Translations under genes and position numbers: made by a program | NCBI RefSeq assembly: GCF_013402915.1 | Contig: NC_050722.1 | Span: 372,001 to 436,000 of the forward strand | Length of the DNA: 64,000 nucleotides | Origin: Zygotorulaspora mrakii | Lineage: Eukaryota; Ascomycota; Saccharomycetes; Saccharomycetales; Saccharomycetaceae | Reading direction: 5' to 3' | In this document: positions 18,673-29,909 of the stretch, piece by piece | How the letters are laid out: every line of letters starts with the position of its first letter | Position numbering within the stretch: the stretch's first letter is position 1 | The notes under the pieces: generated by a model | Told to the model about the DNA's origin: nothing | The model's database searches: none | Seen by the model: the letters and a program-made list of their open reading frames with translations, nothing else

Positions 18673-21510
18673 CTATAAGCCAATCTGGTCTTCAGCAAGT
18701 AATCTCACGTCAAACTTGCATAGTCCAACGGTTTCTGCAACGAATAAATCCTTGATGATGAAATCAAAATGACCTACAAGTCTTTCTAAGTCCTCTTGTA
18801 CATTAACATTAACGTTGGTATAATCTTCCGGAAATATAAATGCAGTTTTTCCGGCAGCATCCAATTTGTATCGTGGATTTTTAACCAAAGTGTGCTTAAG
18901 GTATGTTGAGAAAATTCTCTCGAGATCTTGCTCTGTTGTCCCCCTAGCGATATTTTTAATTATAAATGCATTTTTTTCAGCAGGTTTGATCTTTGGAGTA
19001 TCCATTGAAGTGTAATTTATGAGCCTTACTGTAGTTTTTGATTCGAAGTGATCGGACTTCCTTTCTTTCTCGAGCTCCTTGAAGGAAACATATATTGGCA
19101 GTGACTCGTTTAACGATAGCAATGGTTTACCATACCCGCTTCCTTCCATTTTATTAATGTAAACGGACCTCTTTGGCTCACGGTCCTGAGATTCAGAATA
19201 AAGCTTGTATGCCTTTGCAAGCTCATGAATGAAGCTACGTTGCGGTGGTTTCATAGGTTTGAAGTGAAGACTATTTTTTTGTGAATCGTCCATAAAAGAA
19301 TTCAAAACCTTTTCTATTGAAGAGCACCATGCAAAATGTTTAGAGTAGACATTTAAAGCTACCTCGGTGAAGGGCAACTCCAATTCTTCAAAGGTCGTTG
19401 CGCTTGAAACCAATTTTTCATGAGAGATAAGGCCAGACGTGGAGGAGGCATTAGCCTCATCGGATATTCCAAATGCAGTTTTTAGCTCCAATTGCCTCTT
19501 TCTCATTTCACAAGAGTCATCACACGGTAGGGACTCGGTGCAGGCAGGGCTCGAAGCTCTCGAGAAAGCCCCACAAACAACTTCCTTTTCTAGCAACCCA
19601 CACGAACAGGTAATTTTGATAATAGCGGTGCATGGCGTGTCAGGGCAGCTTTCTTTACCATGACATGGTCTCGTGCATTTGTGGTCACAATATTTCTTTT
19701 CAGCATTACATGTACCCTTGCATTTTCTTTGGCAGTTTCCTGGAGAATGGCAGAGCTTCTGACAATTATGTCGACACGTTTGCAATGGTTTGTTACATAT
19801 CTGACCACATGAGACATCATTTTGAAAACAAACTGTCCGAACCGTATCCCTTTTACCACATTTGCATCGCTTTTGTACAGGAGCTGTACAAGGAGGACAT
19901 GGTCGATCTAAAGGATGACATGTATGCGGCATTGGTTTATGTCCACACTGATAAAGACCCTGTACGACTTTGATGCAGGGATAGTCACAAGTAGGTAGCT
20001 TGGTTCCGCAACGAACGGGTGCTTCAACAACTGTTTTACCACACGGACATACCAGATCGTCAGAACTGCTCTCTAGACATGGAGGACATTTCCCAGGATG
20101 ACACTTTCGCTGGCACTTATGCTTTCCGCATGAAAGCATCAGATTACAGTCCTTGAGACAAATGTGCTCTGCTTCAACAAGTGACTCGTCCTGCAACTCA
20201 TTTGATCCGTACGGGGTCTTTCTTCTCACTTCTGCTGCCGGTTTGCCGGAACAACACCTCTCTATGCATCTATGACGACGACAGGACATCAAAGATTCAC
20301 ATTTAATGTTGCAACTTGGCATATGCTTGAAGTTGCAGGGAGTTATGAATTTCCTTTGTTGACATGAGCAGTTGAGGATATTTGTTTGAATGCACGGGTC
20401 CATGCAAGGGCCCTCATGACATTTAAAAGGACATGTATGCTTACCGCACCTCAGTTTCTTACCACATCTCGATTCGCAGGTGAAAATTGGATCTGTACAC
20501 ACTTTTCTCTTTGTAGTCAAATGCTTTAGTGTGGTCTTACCACAAGGGCAAGTTTTCATAAACTTAGGTGAGAAAGGACATCGATTCTTGCCATCTATTG
20601 ATGGATTTGACTTGCAACCCTCAAGAAATGAATGCTGATGACATGAATATTCAACTGATCTGATCTTGCTACATGAAAACAAGCCCACCCATGTGTCACC
20701 ATTTGCGTTTTCAGACGGTTTCTTCGCCATCCTGATATCCTTGCACTTGATGGATTTGAAATGCGTGTTCCCGCAATAGCATACGAGTGAAAGGTCTGTG
20801 TTGGTAGTTGTCAAAACCTCTGGACAAGGCCCACAGGACTTAGAGTGACATAGTCTCTTGCAAGCGTGTCTACCACAATGCAGTGATTTCCCGCATTTAT
20901 TCTCACACCTGAATCTTCCCCTTTCCTTGGCGTCGTGGAATTCGTGGCAGAAAACATCTTTCTTATGCTTACCGCACCTACACTTGATACTTATCGTCCT
21001 CATACATTCTTCATGAGGCCCTAAGTGACATATCTGGGAGCAACCATGGCGACAAATGCGCGCGTTGCAAGTCTGACCACATGAGTTCGGGTCCATGGGG
21101 TTCGCATCCGGTCGCACAACCTTCCCACACCAACATCGAGGCTTGTCTTTTGCAGGCACTTGCTTGGATACGTGCAAACAATTTGGACATTTCCAACTGC
21201 CATCAGCTGTCCGTTTCGTCGATTTTAGGGCCCATTCCCTTATACATTCGTAATCATATACCCTATAGCACTTTCCACATGCATACATGCTACATGTATA
21301 GTCCATCTCCACGGTGCAGATCATACACACGTATGAGTCGCCTCGAGCAATCTCACGCACGGACTTCTCGTAAAATGCCATCTCTTCATCGTTCCCCACA
21401 TTTGAAACATGTCCCTGCTGGTGATCAATATCTCCCACTACTAGATTATCAATTGTCATGAGGCTGAGATGTATTATAGCCTCTCTCTTCCATTGCTTCA
21501 CATAGCTCAT
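18673..21510 (-). CDS. FAP1: NFX1-type zinc finger protein Fap1
   Basis: Fap1 is the yeast homologue of human NFX1. It binds the FKBP Fpr1 and can confer rapamycin resistance by competing for it. A variant RING near residues 60-110 (CMICTVEMDYTC ... CPNC) is followed by a long array of NFX1-type zinc fingers, with repeats such as CGKHTCPFKCHEGPC and CGKHKCQRKCHPGKC spanning about residues 125-640. The C-terminal third has the R3H region (FIHELAKAYKLYSESQDREPKR, about 760) and an RNA-recognition-like segment (NAFIIKNIARGTTEQDLERI). Length 945 against 965. A later Met (MTIDNLVVG) at residue 18 is an alternative start. Divergent from LYS12. Confidence 0.93.
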   Translation of the reverse strand: MSYVKQWKREAIIHLSLMTIDNLVVGDIDHQQGHVSNVGNDEEMAFYEKSVREIARGDSYVCMICTVEMDYTCSMYACGKCYRVYDYECIREWALKSTKRTADGSWKCPNCLHVSKQVPAKDKPRCWCGKVVRPDANPMDPNSCGQTCNARICRHGCSQICHLGPHEECMRTISIKCRCGKHKKDVFCHEFHDAKERGRFRCENKCGKSLHCGRHACKRLCHSKSCGPCPEVLTTTNTDLSLVCYCGNTHFKSIKCKDIRMAKKPSENANGDTWVGLFSCSKIRSVEYSCHQHSFLEGCKSNPSIDGKNRCPFSPKFMKTCPCGKTTLKHLTTKRKVCTDPIFTCESRCGKKLRCGKHTCPFKCHEGPCMDPCIQTNILNCSCQQRKFITPCNFKHMPSCNIKCESLMSCRRHRCIERCCSGKPAAEVRRKTPYGSNELQDESLVEAEHICLKDCNLMLSCGKHKCQRKCHPGKCPPCLESSSDDLVCPCGKTVVEAPVRCGTKLPTCDYPCIKVVQGLYQCGHKPMPHTCHPLDRPCPPCTAPVQKRCKCGKRDTVRTVCFQNDVSCGQICNKPLQTCRHNCQKLCHSPGNCQRKCKGTCNAEKKYCDHKCTRPCHGKESCPDTPCTAIIKITCSCGLLEKEVVCGAFSRASSPACTESLPCDDSCEMRKRQLELKTAFGISDEANASSTSGLISHEKLVSSATTFEELELPFTEVALNVYSKHFAWCSSIEKVLNSFMDDSQKNSLHFKPMKPPQRSFIHELAKAYKLYSESQDREPKRSVYINKMEGSGYGKPLLSLNESLPIYVSFKELEKERKSDHFESKTTVRLINYTSMDTPKIKPAEKNAFIIKNIARGTTEQDLERIFSTYLKHTLVKNPRYKLDAAGKTAFIFPEDYTNVNVNVQEDLERLVGHFDFIIKDLFVAETVGLCKFDVRLLAEDQIGL

Positions 21511-21596
21511 CCTAGCTCATCACGAAGTCCTTTTATTTTGAAGTATAATTTTTCAAAAAACCCACGCAACTTTTTCAGGTGTCAAAATGTTGAAAT

Positions 21597-21605
21597 TCCG
21601 TAGGA
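21597..21605 (+). promoter_or_regulatory. Possible Lys14 binding site upstream of LYS12
   Basis: TCCGTAGGA differs at one position from the Lys14 consensus TCCRNYGGA and lies 186-194 bp before the LYS12 ATG. Lys14 activates lysine-biosynthesis genes with the inducer alpha-aminoadipate semialdehyde. A single one-off match to a short motif is weak evidence. Confidence 0.4.
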
Positions 21606-21754
21606 AATCGTCGAAGTTTTCAAGGTGAATGAATCATATGGTGCCTTTTAGCCAGGAAACCTCATACGCTTTGTGTTGCAGGTCCAATTCTATATAAGTT
21701 CTGGAGGTGTTGCAATTACCATTGTTTTCAAGTTAAAGTGTTTGGCAACAGTAA

Positions 21755-22900
<1,146 letters not shown>

Positions 22901-22944
22901 TTTAAATGTTACATATCATACGTATAATTGATGAATGATTTTTA

Positions 22945-24441
22945 TTATCTCTCAAAGCAGACTGCAAAAAAACCTATGCCTCCGTCTTCCCTTGGCAATG
23001 CCCTGATACAACTATCAGCCAATTCTTGGCATTTCGCAGTTTCCTTCCTAAAAACTTGGTCAAACTCTCCCTTGATACCCCTTCTCGGCCAATCAGGAAT
23101 CACATTTTCTCGCCCAGCAACTTTCCAACCCCATTCCTGAACTTTTCTATCTAGTAGTAAATCTATCACCACTTTTTCATTCTCTTCTGGATGTACTGAA
23201 CAAGTGCTGTAGACAATTTTTTTGGCATTAGGTAAACTCATTGCATGTTTTACTACCTGGAATTGAAAGGAAGACAGCTTAGATAGACGACTTTGCAAGT
23301 CTGGGTCATCCGAAGCGACCGCCTGCTCTTCTTCTTCTAGGATAAGATCATTTTCTTCCTTGTCATTTTGTTGATGTTTTTTCTCTTGATCTTGTAAACG
23401 CTTGGCCCTATTTAGAGAATCGACATATTTCCTCCCAAATATTCCACTACCGGAGCAGCTGGGATCTAAAATTAGACCCGTGACATCTTTATATTGGTCC
23501 GGAATTGCAAGTTTTGTAAAGTCACCAACGTTAATTTTGACCGCTTTACCACAACCAGCAATATTGGTCATTTTTTGTAATACTTGAGCTCTTCTCGGCT
23601 CTTTTTCAAACGCATATATTTTAGTGAGTTGGCCCTTTTCACATTTTGGAAGAAGATGAGCCGCTACATGAGTTGTCTTATTTCCAGGAGCAGCACATGC
23701 ATCTATGATAACATCGTTTTTATCTGGGTTCAATATATGAGCTGGAAAACACGAGGCTCTGTCCTGTATTATCACTTTACCCTGACGATACAGTTCATGA
23801 GAGGTAATTTTGTCTTGTGGATGTATACCGAAAACGTTAGGGATGAAATCATCATGATATATACATCCTGGCACAATATCTTTCCAATGGTCCACTCGCT
23901 GCGTAAATTTTTTTTCCAGCTCCGCTAAGACAGAATTTACATCATTTCCCGGACATCTAAGTGGATTTATTCTTATCCACCTCACTGGGGTTACATCATT
24001 TGAAATCTCCTCTTTTTCAATTAGTTGACTCAGATCTTTCACTTTAAGCTTCAACTTCAATTTGACCAGCTCACTATGAAGCCTCGTCTTATGTTTCAAA
24101 ACGTATTCTTTGATGGGTAACTTCCCCATTTGTATTCTCTTCTGTTTGGAAAATAACAAGTCGTGACAGAGCAAAAGTACTGTCAGCCTTGAATACATTG
24201 GGCTCCCTTTCTTCTTTGGAATGTCCTTTAGAATGTCTGATTTCTTCATGATGATTTCCAAATAAGGCTTATATTTCCATGCAGAATCCACCAATGCATA
24301 AATATGTTTTGGATTACTCTTCAGCTTATACCTTGTGCATGCTCTGAGAACCAAGGATTGCATCGAGCCTTCAATTCTACCCTTCTTATCCTCCTCTTCA
24401 ACATACTCTAGCACCCATGTAGCATCCCGGTAAACATTCAT
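22945..24441 (-). CDS. RCM1: 25S rRNA m5C methyltransferase Rcm1
   Basis: Rcm1 (human NSUN5) methylates C2278 of 25S rRNA in the nucleolus. The AdoMet site reads [17 protein letters not shown] (about residues 246-262). The two catalytic cysteines of the NOL1/NOP2/SUN family lie in [11 protein letters not shown] (about 326-336) and [16 protein letters not shown] (about 410-425). A charged insertion rich in Glu (about 355-375) separates them. The N-terminal 170 residues form the family's extra domain. Length 498 against 490. A PAC element lies about 40-50 bp upstream. Confidence 0.92.
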   Translation of the reverse strand: MNVYRDATWVLEYVEEEDKKGRIEGSMQSLVLRACTRYKLKSNPKHIYALVDSAWKYKPYLEIIMKKSDILKDIPKKKGSPMYSRLTVLLLCHDLLFSKQKRIQMGKLPIKEYVLKHKTRLHSELVKLKLKLKVKDLSQLIEKEEISNDVTPVRWIRINPLRCPGNDVNSVLAELEKKFTQRVDHWKDIVPGCIYHDDFIPNVFGIHPQDKITSHELYRQGKVIIQDRASCFPAHILNPDKNDVIIDACAAPGNKTTHVAAHLLPKCEKGQLTKIYAFEKEPRRAQVLQKMTNIAGCGKAVKINVGDFTKLAIPDQYKDVTGLILDPSCSGSGIFGRKYVDSLNRAKRLQDQEKKHQQNDKEENDLILEEEEQAVASDDPDLQSRLSKLSSFQFQVVKHAMSLPNAKKIVYSTCSVHPEENEKVVIDLLLDRKVQEWGWKVAGRENVIPDWPRRGIKGEFDQVFRKETAKCQELADSCIRALPREDGGIGFFAVCFER

Positions 24442-24479
24442 CTCGGGTTTCTCTTAGATCACTGAAATAAGAGGTTGTT

Positions 24480-24492
24480 AGCTCATCTCATC
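24480..24492 (-). promoter_or_regulatory. PAC element upstream of RCM1
   Basis: AGCTCATCTCATC (plus strand) is the reverse complement of the extended PAC element GATGAGATGAGCT and lies 39-51 bp before the RCM1 start. An RRPE-like TGAAATTTTCA is at 24543-24553. The pair fits a ribosome-biogenesis gene. HDA1 shares this 261-bp divergent promoter. Confidence 0.6.
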
Positions 24493-24702
24493 TTATGAGT
24501 CCTCGTTTTTTTTTTCAGATGAGACAAATTCTCTTTTAGGAGTGAAATTTTCAAACTTATCATAAAGGAAATAGAAATGAGAAAATATAAATCTGATAGA
24601 GAACAACAGTCGTTTAATAAATTCAATGAAAGTAGCTCTTAACTCAATTGCTAATACTTAGTACATAGAAAGGGTGGAGAAAAAAATTAGGTTGCTTTTG
24701 CC

Positions 24703-26832
24703 ATGAGCGTAGAAGTGGTGAAGAAAGAGGAAATGCATACTCTGGATAGGAAACATAAACTAGAAGACTCACAAAGTGAATTGGTGGATGGACACGACAG
24801 TTCTAGTTGGCAGAGTAATGGGAAGAAGAAACAGGTAATAGTACCTATATGCACACCAAAGATTCATTATACTCCTTTAAAAACCGGTCTTTGTTACGAT
24901 GTTCGAATGCGGTATCATGCAAAGATATTCACCTCGTATTTTGAATATATCGATCCTCATCCCGAGGATCCAAGAAGAATATACCGTATCTACAAAATAC
25001 TAGCTGAAAACGGTCTCATAAAAGATCCCACGTTAATTGGTGCTGATGATATTGGTGATTTAATGCTCAAAATACCTGCTAGAGCAGCTACCGACGAAGA
25101 GATTCTGCAAGTACACTCCAAAGAGCATCTTGACTCCATAGAGAAAGTTTCCAAAATGAACCGTGAACAGTTACTGAAGGAGACAGAAAGTGGAGACTCA
25201 GTTTACTTTAACAATGACTCCTACTTTGGAGCCAAATTATCATGTGGAGGTGTCATTGAGGCTTGCAAAGCTGTTGTTGAGGGAAGAGTAAAAAATTCCA
25301 TAGCTGTCGTGAGGCCTCCTGGCCATCACGCCGAACCTGAGGCTGCTGGTGGCTTTTGCTTATTCAGCAACGTTGCAGTCGCTACACAAAATATTCTTAA
25401 GAATTATCCAGAGAGTGTAAGGAGAATTCTAATTTTGGACTGGGATATTCATCATGGTAACGGCACGCAAAAAGCTTTTTATGAGGATGATAGAGTTCTT
25501 TATATCTCTATACACAGATATGAGGGAGGAAAGTATTACCCCGGTACAATTCACGGCAGATATGATCAGGTCGGAGAGAGCAAAGGTGCCGGTTTTAATT
25601 GTAATATTACATGGCCTGTTGCAGAAGTTGGTGATTCAGAATACATGCTGGCTTTTGAGGAGGTTGTGATGCCCATGGCAAGAGAGTTCCGACCTGATTT
25701 TGTTATCATCTCATCTGGATTTGATGCTGCAGAAGGAGATACCATCGGCCGATGTCATGTCAGTCCAAGCTGCTATGGACATATGACACACATGCTGAAA
25801 TCATTGGCTAGAGGAAACATGTGTGTAGCACTTGAAGGAGGATATAGTTTAGACGCTATTGCAAAAAGTGCTCTTAGCGTTGCGAAAATACTTATCGGCG
25901 AGCCACCTGACGAGCTACCGGACCCCAAAAAGACCCCAAAAATCGAGGCTGTTGAAATGATCAATAAGGTTATTCGCATTCAATCTAAACACTGGAATTG
26001 CTTCAAGTACAAAAATGGTAATGCTGGCTACAAATTTAACGAAGAAATAACGGAATCTCTCATCAGTAGGACATTCCCACTTCAAAAGGCAATCCGTGAA
26101 GAGCAATTGCGACAACTGGCAAAAAATTATGGATTCATAACTCTTCCTTTGAATGAAATAGAGGTTCCAGAAGACACCATTTTATGCTCACCCGATATCT
26201 TTCAAGAAAAAACGATCATAATATTAGTGCATGACACACCTGAAATATGGGCTGCAGGAGACACAATAACTGGTTTAATTGATCCATCAACTTCTATCAT
26301 TGTAGATTCCACTCTGGACTTTCTCAAATGGGCTGTAGATCGCAAATATGGTGTTATTGATGTGAACGTTCCACAGTCATTATATGAACAAGACAATTAC
26401 TCTGCAATGATAACTGCACAGGAAATTTTATTGAATCTATGGGATAACTTTATCAAATTTTTACCGTCAATTGCGAAAGTCGCTTTTATTGGTGTAGGTG
26501 ACGCATATTCAGGAATTGTTCATCTGCTTGGTCATAGAGATACTAGAACTTTGGTGAAATCATCAGTCAGTTTTGTCGGTAGAAAACCCTTGAAACCACT
26601 CGTTCCCTTAGTAGACGAATCGTTAAGCGATTGGTACTTTAAAAACTCTCTGGTATTTACCGATAAAAACCATCCTTGTTGGGTAGATAATGAGAATAAG
26701 AAGCCAAGAAAAAAGTTTGGAAGGGTGTTAAGGTGTGAGTCAGACGGCTTAAGCAGCAATATGCAGGAAAGGTTCGAAGAAGGAACAGATTTTATTTTGG
26801 ACTCTTTCGAGGAATGGAGCGATAGTGATTGA
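24703..26832 (+). CDS. HDA1: Class II histone deacetylase Hda1
   Basis: Catalytic subunit of the Hda1-Hda2-Hda3 complex, which deacetylates histones H3 and H2B. The deacetylase domain spans about residues 60-400. PPGHHAEPEAAGGFCLFSN (about 205-223) holds the catalytic His pair and DWDIHHGNGTQKAF (about 245-258) holds zinc ligands; SSGFDAAEGD (about 338-347) supplies the next Asp. The C-terminal half is an Arb2-like domain (about 440-640) used for complex assembly, ending in an acidic tail. Length 709 against 706 in S. cerevisiae. Confidence 0.96.
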   Translation: MSVEVVKKEEMHTLDRKHKLEDSQSELVDGHDSSSWQSNGKKKQVIVPICTPKIHYTPLKTGLCYDVRMRYHAKIFTSYFEYIDPHPEDPRRIYRIYKILAENGLIKDPTLIGADDIGDLMLKIPARAATDEEILQVHSKEHLDSIEKVSKMNREQLLKETESGDSVYFNNDSYFGAKLSCGGVIEACKAVVEGRVKNSIAVVRPPGHHAEPEAAGGFCLFSNVAVATQNILKNYPESVRRILILDWDIHHGNGTQKAFYEDDRVLYISIHRYEGGKYYPGTIHGRYDQVGESKGAGFNCNITWPVAEVGDSEYMLAFEEVVMPMAREFRPDFVIISSGFDAAEGDTIGRCHVSPSCYGHMTHMLKSLARGNMCVALEGGYSLDAIAKSALSVAKILIGEPPDELPDPKKTPKIEAVEMINKVIRIQSKHWNCFKYKNGNAGYKFNEEITESLISRTFPLQKAIREEQLRQLAKNYGFITLPLNEIEVPEDTILCSPDIFQEKTIIILVHDTPEIWAAGDTITGLIDPSTSIIVDSTLDFLKWAVDRKYGVIDVNVPQSLYEQDNYSAMITAQEILLNLWDNFIKFLPSIAKVAFIGVGDAYSGIVHLLGHRDTRTLVKSSVSFVGRKPLKPLVPLVDESLSDWYFKNSLVFTDKNHPCWVDNENKKPRKKFGRVLRCESDGLSSNMQERFEEGTDFILDSFEEWSDSD

Positions 26833-27022
26833 AAGAAAGGTGTTAGCGCGGGCGACCTTCTGAGACTCTCCAAAACTGATTTAAGTATTAGAAAGGACAC
26901 TGGTTGACGTCAAGTCTTCTTTAGGTGTTATGAATTATTGAATTGAATCTACATTTTTATGTAAGGAACTCGCTGTATGTAACTTCCAACTACTTAAATA
27001 GCAGGAAATTTAAGTGCGCTTG

Positions 27023-29065
27023 TTAAAGGGTACTCGCAACCTCCTTTCTGACATTTCTCGTCAATCCTTCAACTTCGCCATCCAAAACGGCTATCTGATC
27101 TTCCTTCTTAATTTTAGCTCCACGAAGAAAGTTTGGCTTTGCTGGCTTTTTCGGTCTCAAATGAGCTGGTTTTGGTGGTAGCGGAGGTGGTGTCGCCTTT
27201 CCTTTCCTAGAATGTGGAAAGATTGGTTGAGTTTGTCTATCAGCGTTTTCGCGGTCATGGTCTTCTTTGGGGCTGTTTCCTTGTAATGATTCCTCAGAAG
27301 AGTTCAATAACTCATGAACCCTTTTTTGTATGGCCTGCTTTGAGTCCTCTCTCGAGGGACCGTCTCTTTCATATTTGCTATCAAGCTTCTTCACAGGATT
27401 CAATCTCGGGTATTGCAATGTATGATCCGATGATAAGTCATTAGTTTTGGTGTTCAACGAATACGGTTTTTCGCGGTGATTATCTAGGGTGTCAGGAGAC
27501 AAACTGCGTCCCTGGTCTTTTGCGGTGAGGTTTGTCGATATACTAGATCCTGTTTTAGAGGCACTTTGAGCTAAGGCCCTTCTGGTGAGCTGCATGGTAT
27601 CAACTGTAGGCTTTGGAAGTGAAAGGTCTCGAGGCTCTTTTGATTCGAGGGATGTGCTTGTATCAAAAGTCTGTGTCTCTGAGTCCACATAAAGCGACCC
27701 GCGATGATACTGAATTGGATTTGATTGCATCATTTGACTGATTTTCCCTCGACCACTCTTTTCTGGACTTGTTGATGCGATGCTGAGATTTGAATGGGCT
27801 GATTGATAGTTTTGAAGACCATACATTTTTCCACCTTCCACGTCCGCAACCTTTGCTGTCTGAAAATGACTCTTGAGATCATCAAGGTGAGCACTTGATC
27901 GTGCTTGTTGTATCTGCGGTACTGGAATAAATGTTGACAATGTATTTGATGTAGTGATTTGATGCATTTGCTGAGGTACCGGTGTCGCCTGTTGCATACT
28001 TGGTAAAGAATTAATATGATGTGTATTTATGATAGGAATGGACGAATGGCCAAGTGTTGGATGCGTTTTACTATTGTATAATTGATAGTTCTGAAGGTCT
28101 TTGCTCCGGTCATTCTGCTCCATTGCGCGTAGCAGATAAAAGTCCCGAATTGGACAGGGTAGACCTTGCATTCTCGAGACCTCTTCAAGAACTTGGCAAA
28201 TGTTAGGTCTTTGAATAGGCGATTCCATCAGCATAGTTTGAATCAAGTTTTTCAATCTGCCGCTATACAGTGGCTGAGCGGGAAATTCGTACCTTGAATG
28301 TAAAATTGCCAGTTCACCGCCTTTTTCGAATGGTGTGGTATAGTAACATAATTTGTATAGGAAAACACCAAGTGCCCAAATATCTGATTTTTCATCGATT
28401 GGGAATCCGCGATACAGATCGATCATTTCCGGTGCTCTATATTGAGCTGTTGTACTTTTCATGATATCGTGTTCGACATATGCCAATTCTTGAGGATTCT
28501 TGGGGGGCCTTATAACTCCACAAACTGAACCAAAATCGCAGACTTTATACTCGCCCCTTTGTGAAATTAACACATTTTCTATTTTAATATCTCGATGAAC
28601 CAAAGGAGGTATTAACGCATGCATGGCGGCAATACCTTGCGTCACTTGACTCATTATATTCAAAATTTCGAATTCTTGAAACCTGTTTTGAAGTCTAGTG
28701 TTCATGAAATCAATTAAACCTCCCCCAGCGCAAAATTCCATCAGAAGAAACACCTCATAACTTCCATTTTGGAGGCTCGACTTTGCGGCATGCGAATCTA
28801 TGTAGGACACAACATACTTTCGATCCTTCAGTAATTTCATCGCATCCACCTCTGCCCTGAGAGTATTCAAACTGGGTTTGTCTGGCACAATGACTCTTTT
28901 CAAACATACTACATTGGACTCTGAGGTGCCATCATTGGGAAACATTTCGGCTGTATAGACTTGCGCATATCCACCACTTGTAATATAGTTCAGCACTTTA
29001 CACTGATGTGATCCAACTGTCAGAACTGTGCCAGGCGCATACTTACCGATATTGGGCTGATTCAT
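27023..29065 (-). CDS. PRK1: Actin-regulating kinase of the Ark1/Prk1 family
   Basis: Ark1/Prk1 kinases (human AAK1/GAK relatives) phosphorylate endocytic coat proteins such as Pan1 and Sla1 at actin patches. The kinase domain is at about residues 20-300: TSGGYAQVYTAEM (glycine-rich loop), VHRDIKIENVLI (catalytic loop, near 158), DFGSV (near 175) and TAQYRAPEMIDLYRG. A long polar, Gln/Ser-rich linker follows. Near the C-terminus the proline-rich TPPPLPPKPAHLRPKKP (about 620-640) is the Abp1 SH3-binding segment that targets the kinase. Length 680; S. cerevisiae ARK1 has 638 and PRK1 810. Neighbours match both paralogues (LYS12 and BMT5 for PRK1, HDA1 for ARK1), so this is the unduplicated orthologue; the symbol is one of two. 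Confidence 0.92.
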   Translation of the reverse strand: MNQPNIGKYAPGTVLTVGSHQCKVLNYITSGGYAQVYTAEMFPNDGTSESNVVCLKRVIVPDKPSLNTLRAEVDAMKLLKDRKYVVSYIDSHAAKSSLQNGSYEVFLLMEFCAGGGLIDFMNTRLQNRFQEFEILNIMSQVTQGIAAMHALIPPLVHRDIKIENVLISQRGEYKVCDFGSVCGVIRPPKNPQELAYVEHDIMKSTTAQYRAPEMIDLYRGFPIDEKSDIWALGVFLYKLCYYTTPFEKGGELAILHSRYEFPAQPLYSGRLKNLIQTMLMESPIQRPNICQVLEEVSRMQGLPCPIRDFYLLRAMEQNDRSKDLQNYQLYNSKTHPTLGHSSIPIINTHHINSLPSMQQATPVPQQMHQITTSNTLSTFIPVPQIQQARSSAHLDDLKSHFQTAKVADVEGGKMYGLQNYQSAHSNLSIASTSPEKSGRGKISQMMQSNPIQYHRGSLYVDSETQTFDTSTSLESKEPRDLSLPKPTVDTMQLTRRALAQSASKTGSSISTNLTAKDQGRSLSPDTLDNHREKPYSLNTKTNDLSSDHTLQYPRLNPVKKLDSKYERDGPSREDSKQAIQKRVHELLNSSEESLQGNSPKEDHDRENADRQTQPIFPHSRKGKATPPPLPPKPAHLRPKKPAKPNFLRGAKIKKEDQIAVLDGEVEGLTRNVRKEVASTL

Positions 29066-29909
29066 CGTCTATCTTGGAATGTATAAATGCAATGTATCGT
29101 GACAGTGAAAGAACGTGAGTGCAAAATGCAAAAACTGTGACGCTGAGATAGAAAAATGAATTTCAAATATGAATCTAAGTGAGAAAAGAATGAGAGTGAT
29201 TCAAGGTGAAGACCAGCAATGCAAAGAAGGCTTGTACTCTTGCCGTATTTAACGTTTCGATTTAATTTGATCTGCGTCTTCTTCTCAAAAATGGGCTTAA
29301 AATTGCAGAAAAGGAGACTGCGGCGCACGCACGCTTGAAGCGAGATCGTAAACTTGCAGCGTATTACATTATATAGCCAAGATGAGGCCGGAGTGGTGCC
29401 GAATTTGTCTACTGCGCTCGATGGCTAAAGGTCTGAGGCGCTATTATTGCTGAAGTGCAGGACAAGAGCTGTTGTCTCTTCATCTGAACAGCAAACTGCA
29501 CTGTTTTCGGTAGGTCCTTGAAGTTCATGATTTGAGAACAAATGTATGAGACCCTGAAAACAGATAATAAATAGGTCTCTTGGCCCAGTTGGTTAAGGCA
29601 CCGTGCTAATAACGCGGGGATCAGCGGTTCGATCCCGCTAGAGACCAATTTTTTATTCACTACCTGTACTAGAGGTAGTAGTGTCTTTATCTACAGAATT
29701 ACATAATCCATTCTGTTCTGGTAGATTTGTTTCACTCAATGTACCATCTGAAGATTTTCAGACTAGCGTGAAGTTGCGATTATTTCTCTTTTTTCCTGCC
29801 TTGCAAAAGCATTGCAAGTGATGCCTTAGTTTGTTATATCATAAATTTCAAGATATTTGAAAATGTAAATCGTCTATACAATTTATTCGGGAACTAAATC
29901 TTCGAAGAA
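29066..29909. other. Intergenic region with tRNA-Ile
   Basis: Holds the kinase promoter on the left, tRNA-Ile at 29574-29647 and the promoter of the YNL035C homologue. No other feature can be supported. A TGTCTCTTCAT immediately before CTGA (29475-29489) has a 10-11 base complement in 25S rRNA but no box C and no known modified site, so it is not called a snoRNA. Confidence 0.5.
29574..29647 (+). tRNA. tRNA-Ile (anticodon AAU)
   Basis: A 74-nt cloverleaf from GGTCTCTTGG to TAGAGACCA. The anticodon loop CTAATAA gives AAT. Acceptor GGTCTCT pairs perfectly with AGAGACC, and the T-arm is GCGGTTCGATCCCGC. The sequence appears identical to the S. cerevisiae gene family. A T-rich run directly follows (29650-29656), the Pol III terminator. 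No intron. Confidence 0.97.

Noticed and set aside
29475..29489. TGTCTCTTCAT abutting CTGA, with a 10-11 base complement in 25S rRNA
   Set aside because: No box C upstream, the pairing starts with a wobble, and the predicted A is not a known methylated site; a match this short is expected by chance in a scan of this size.
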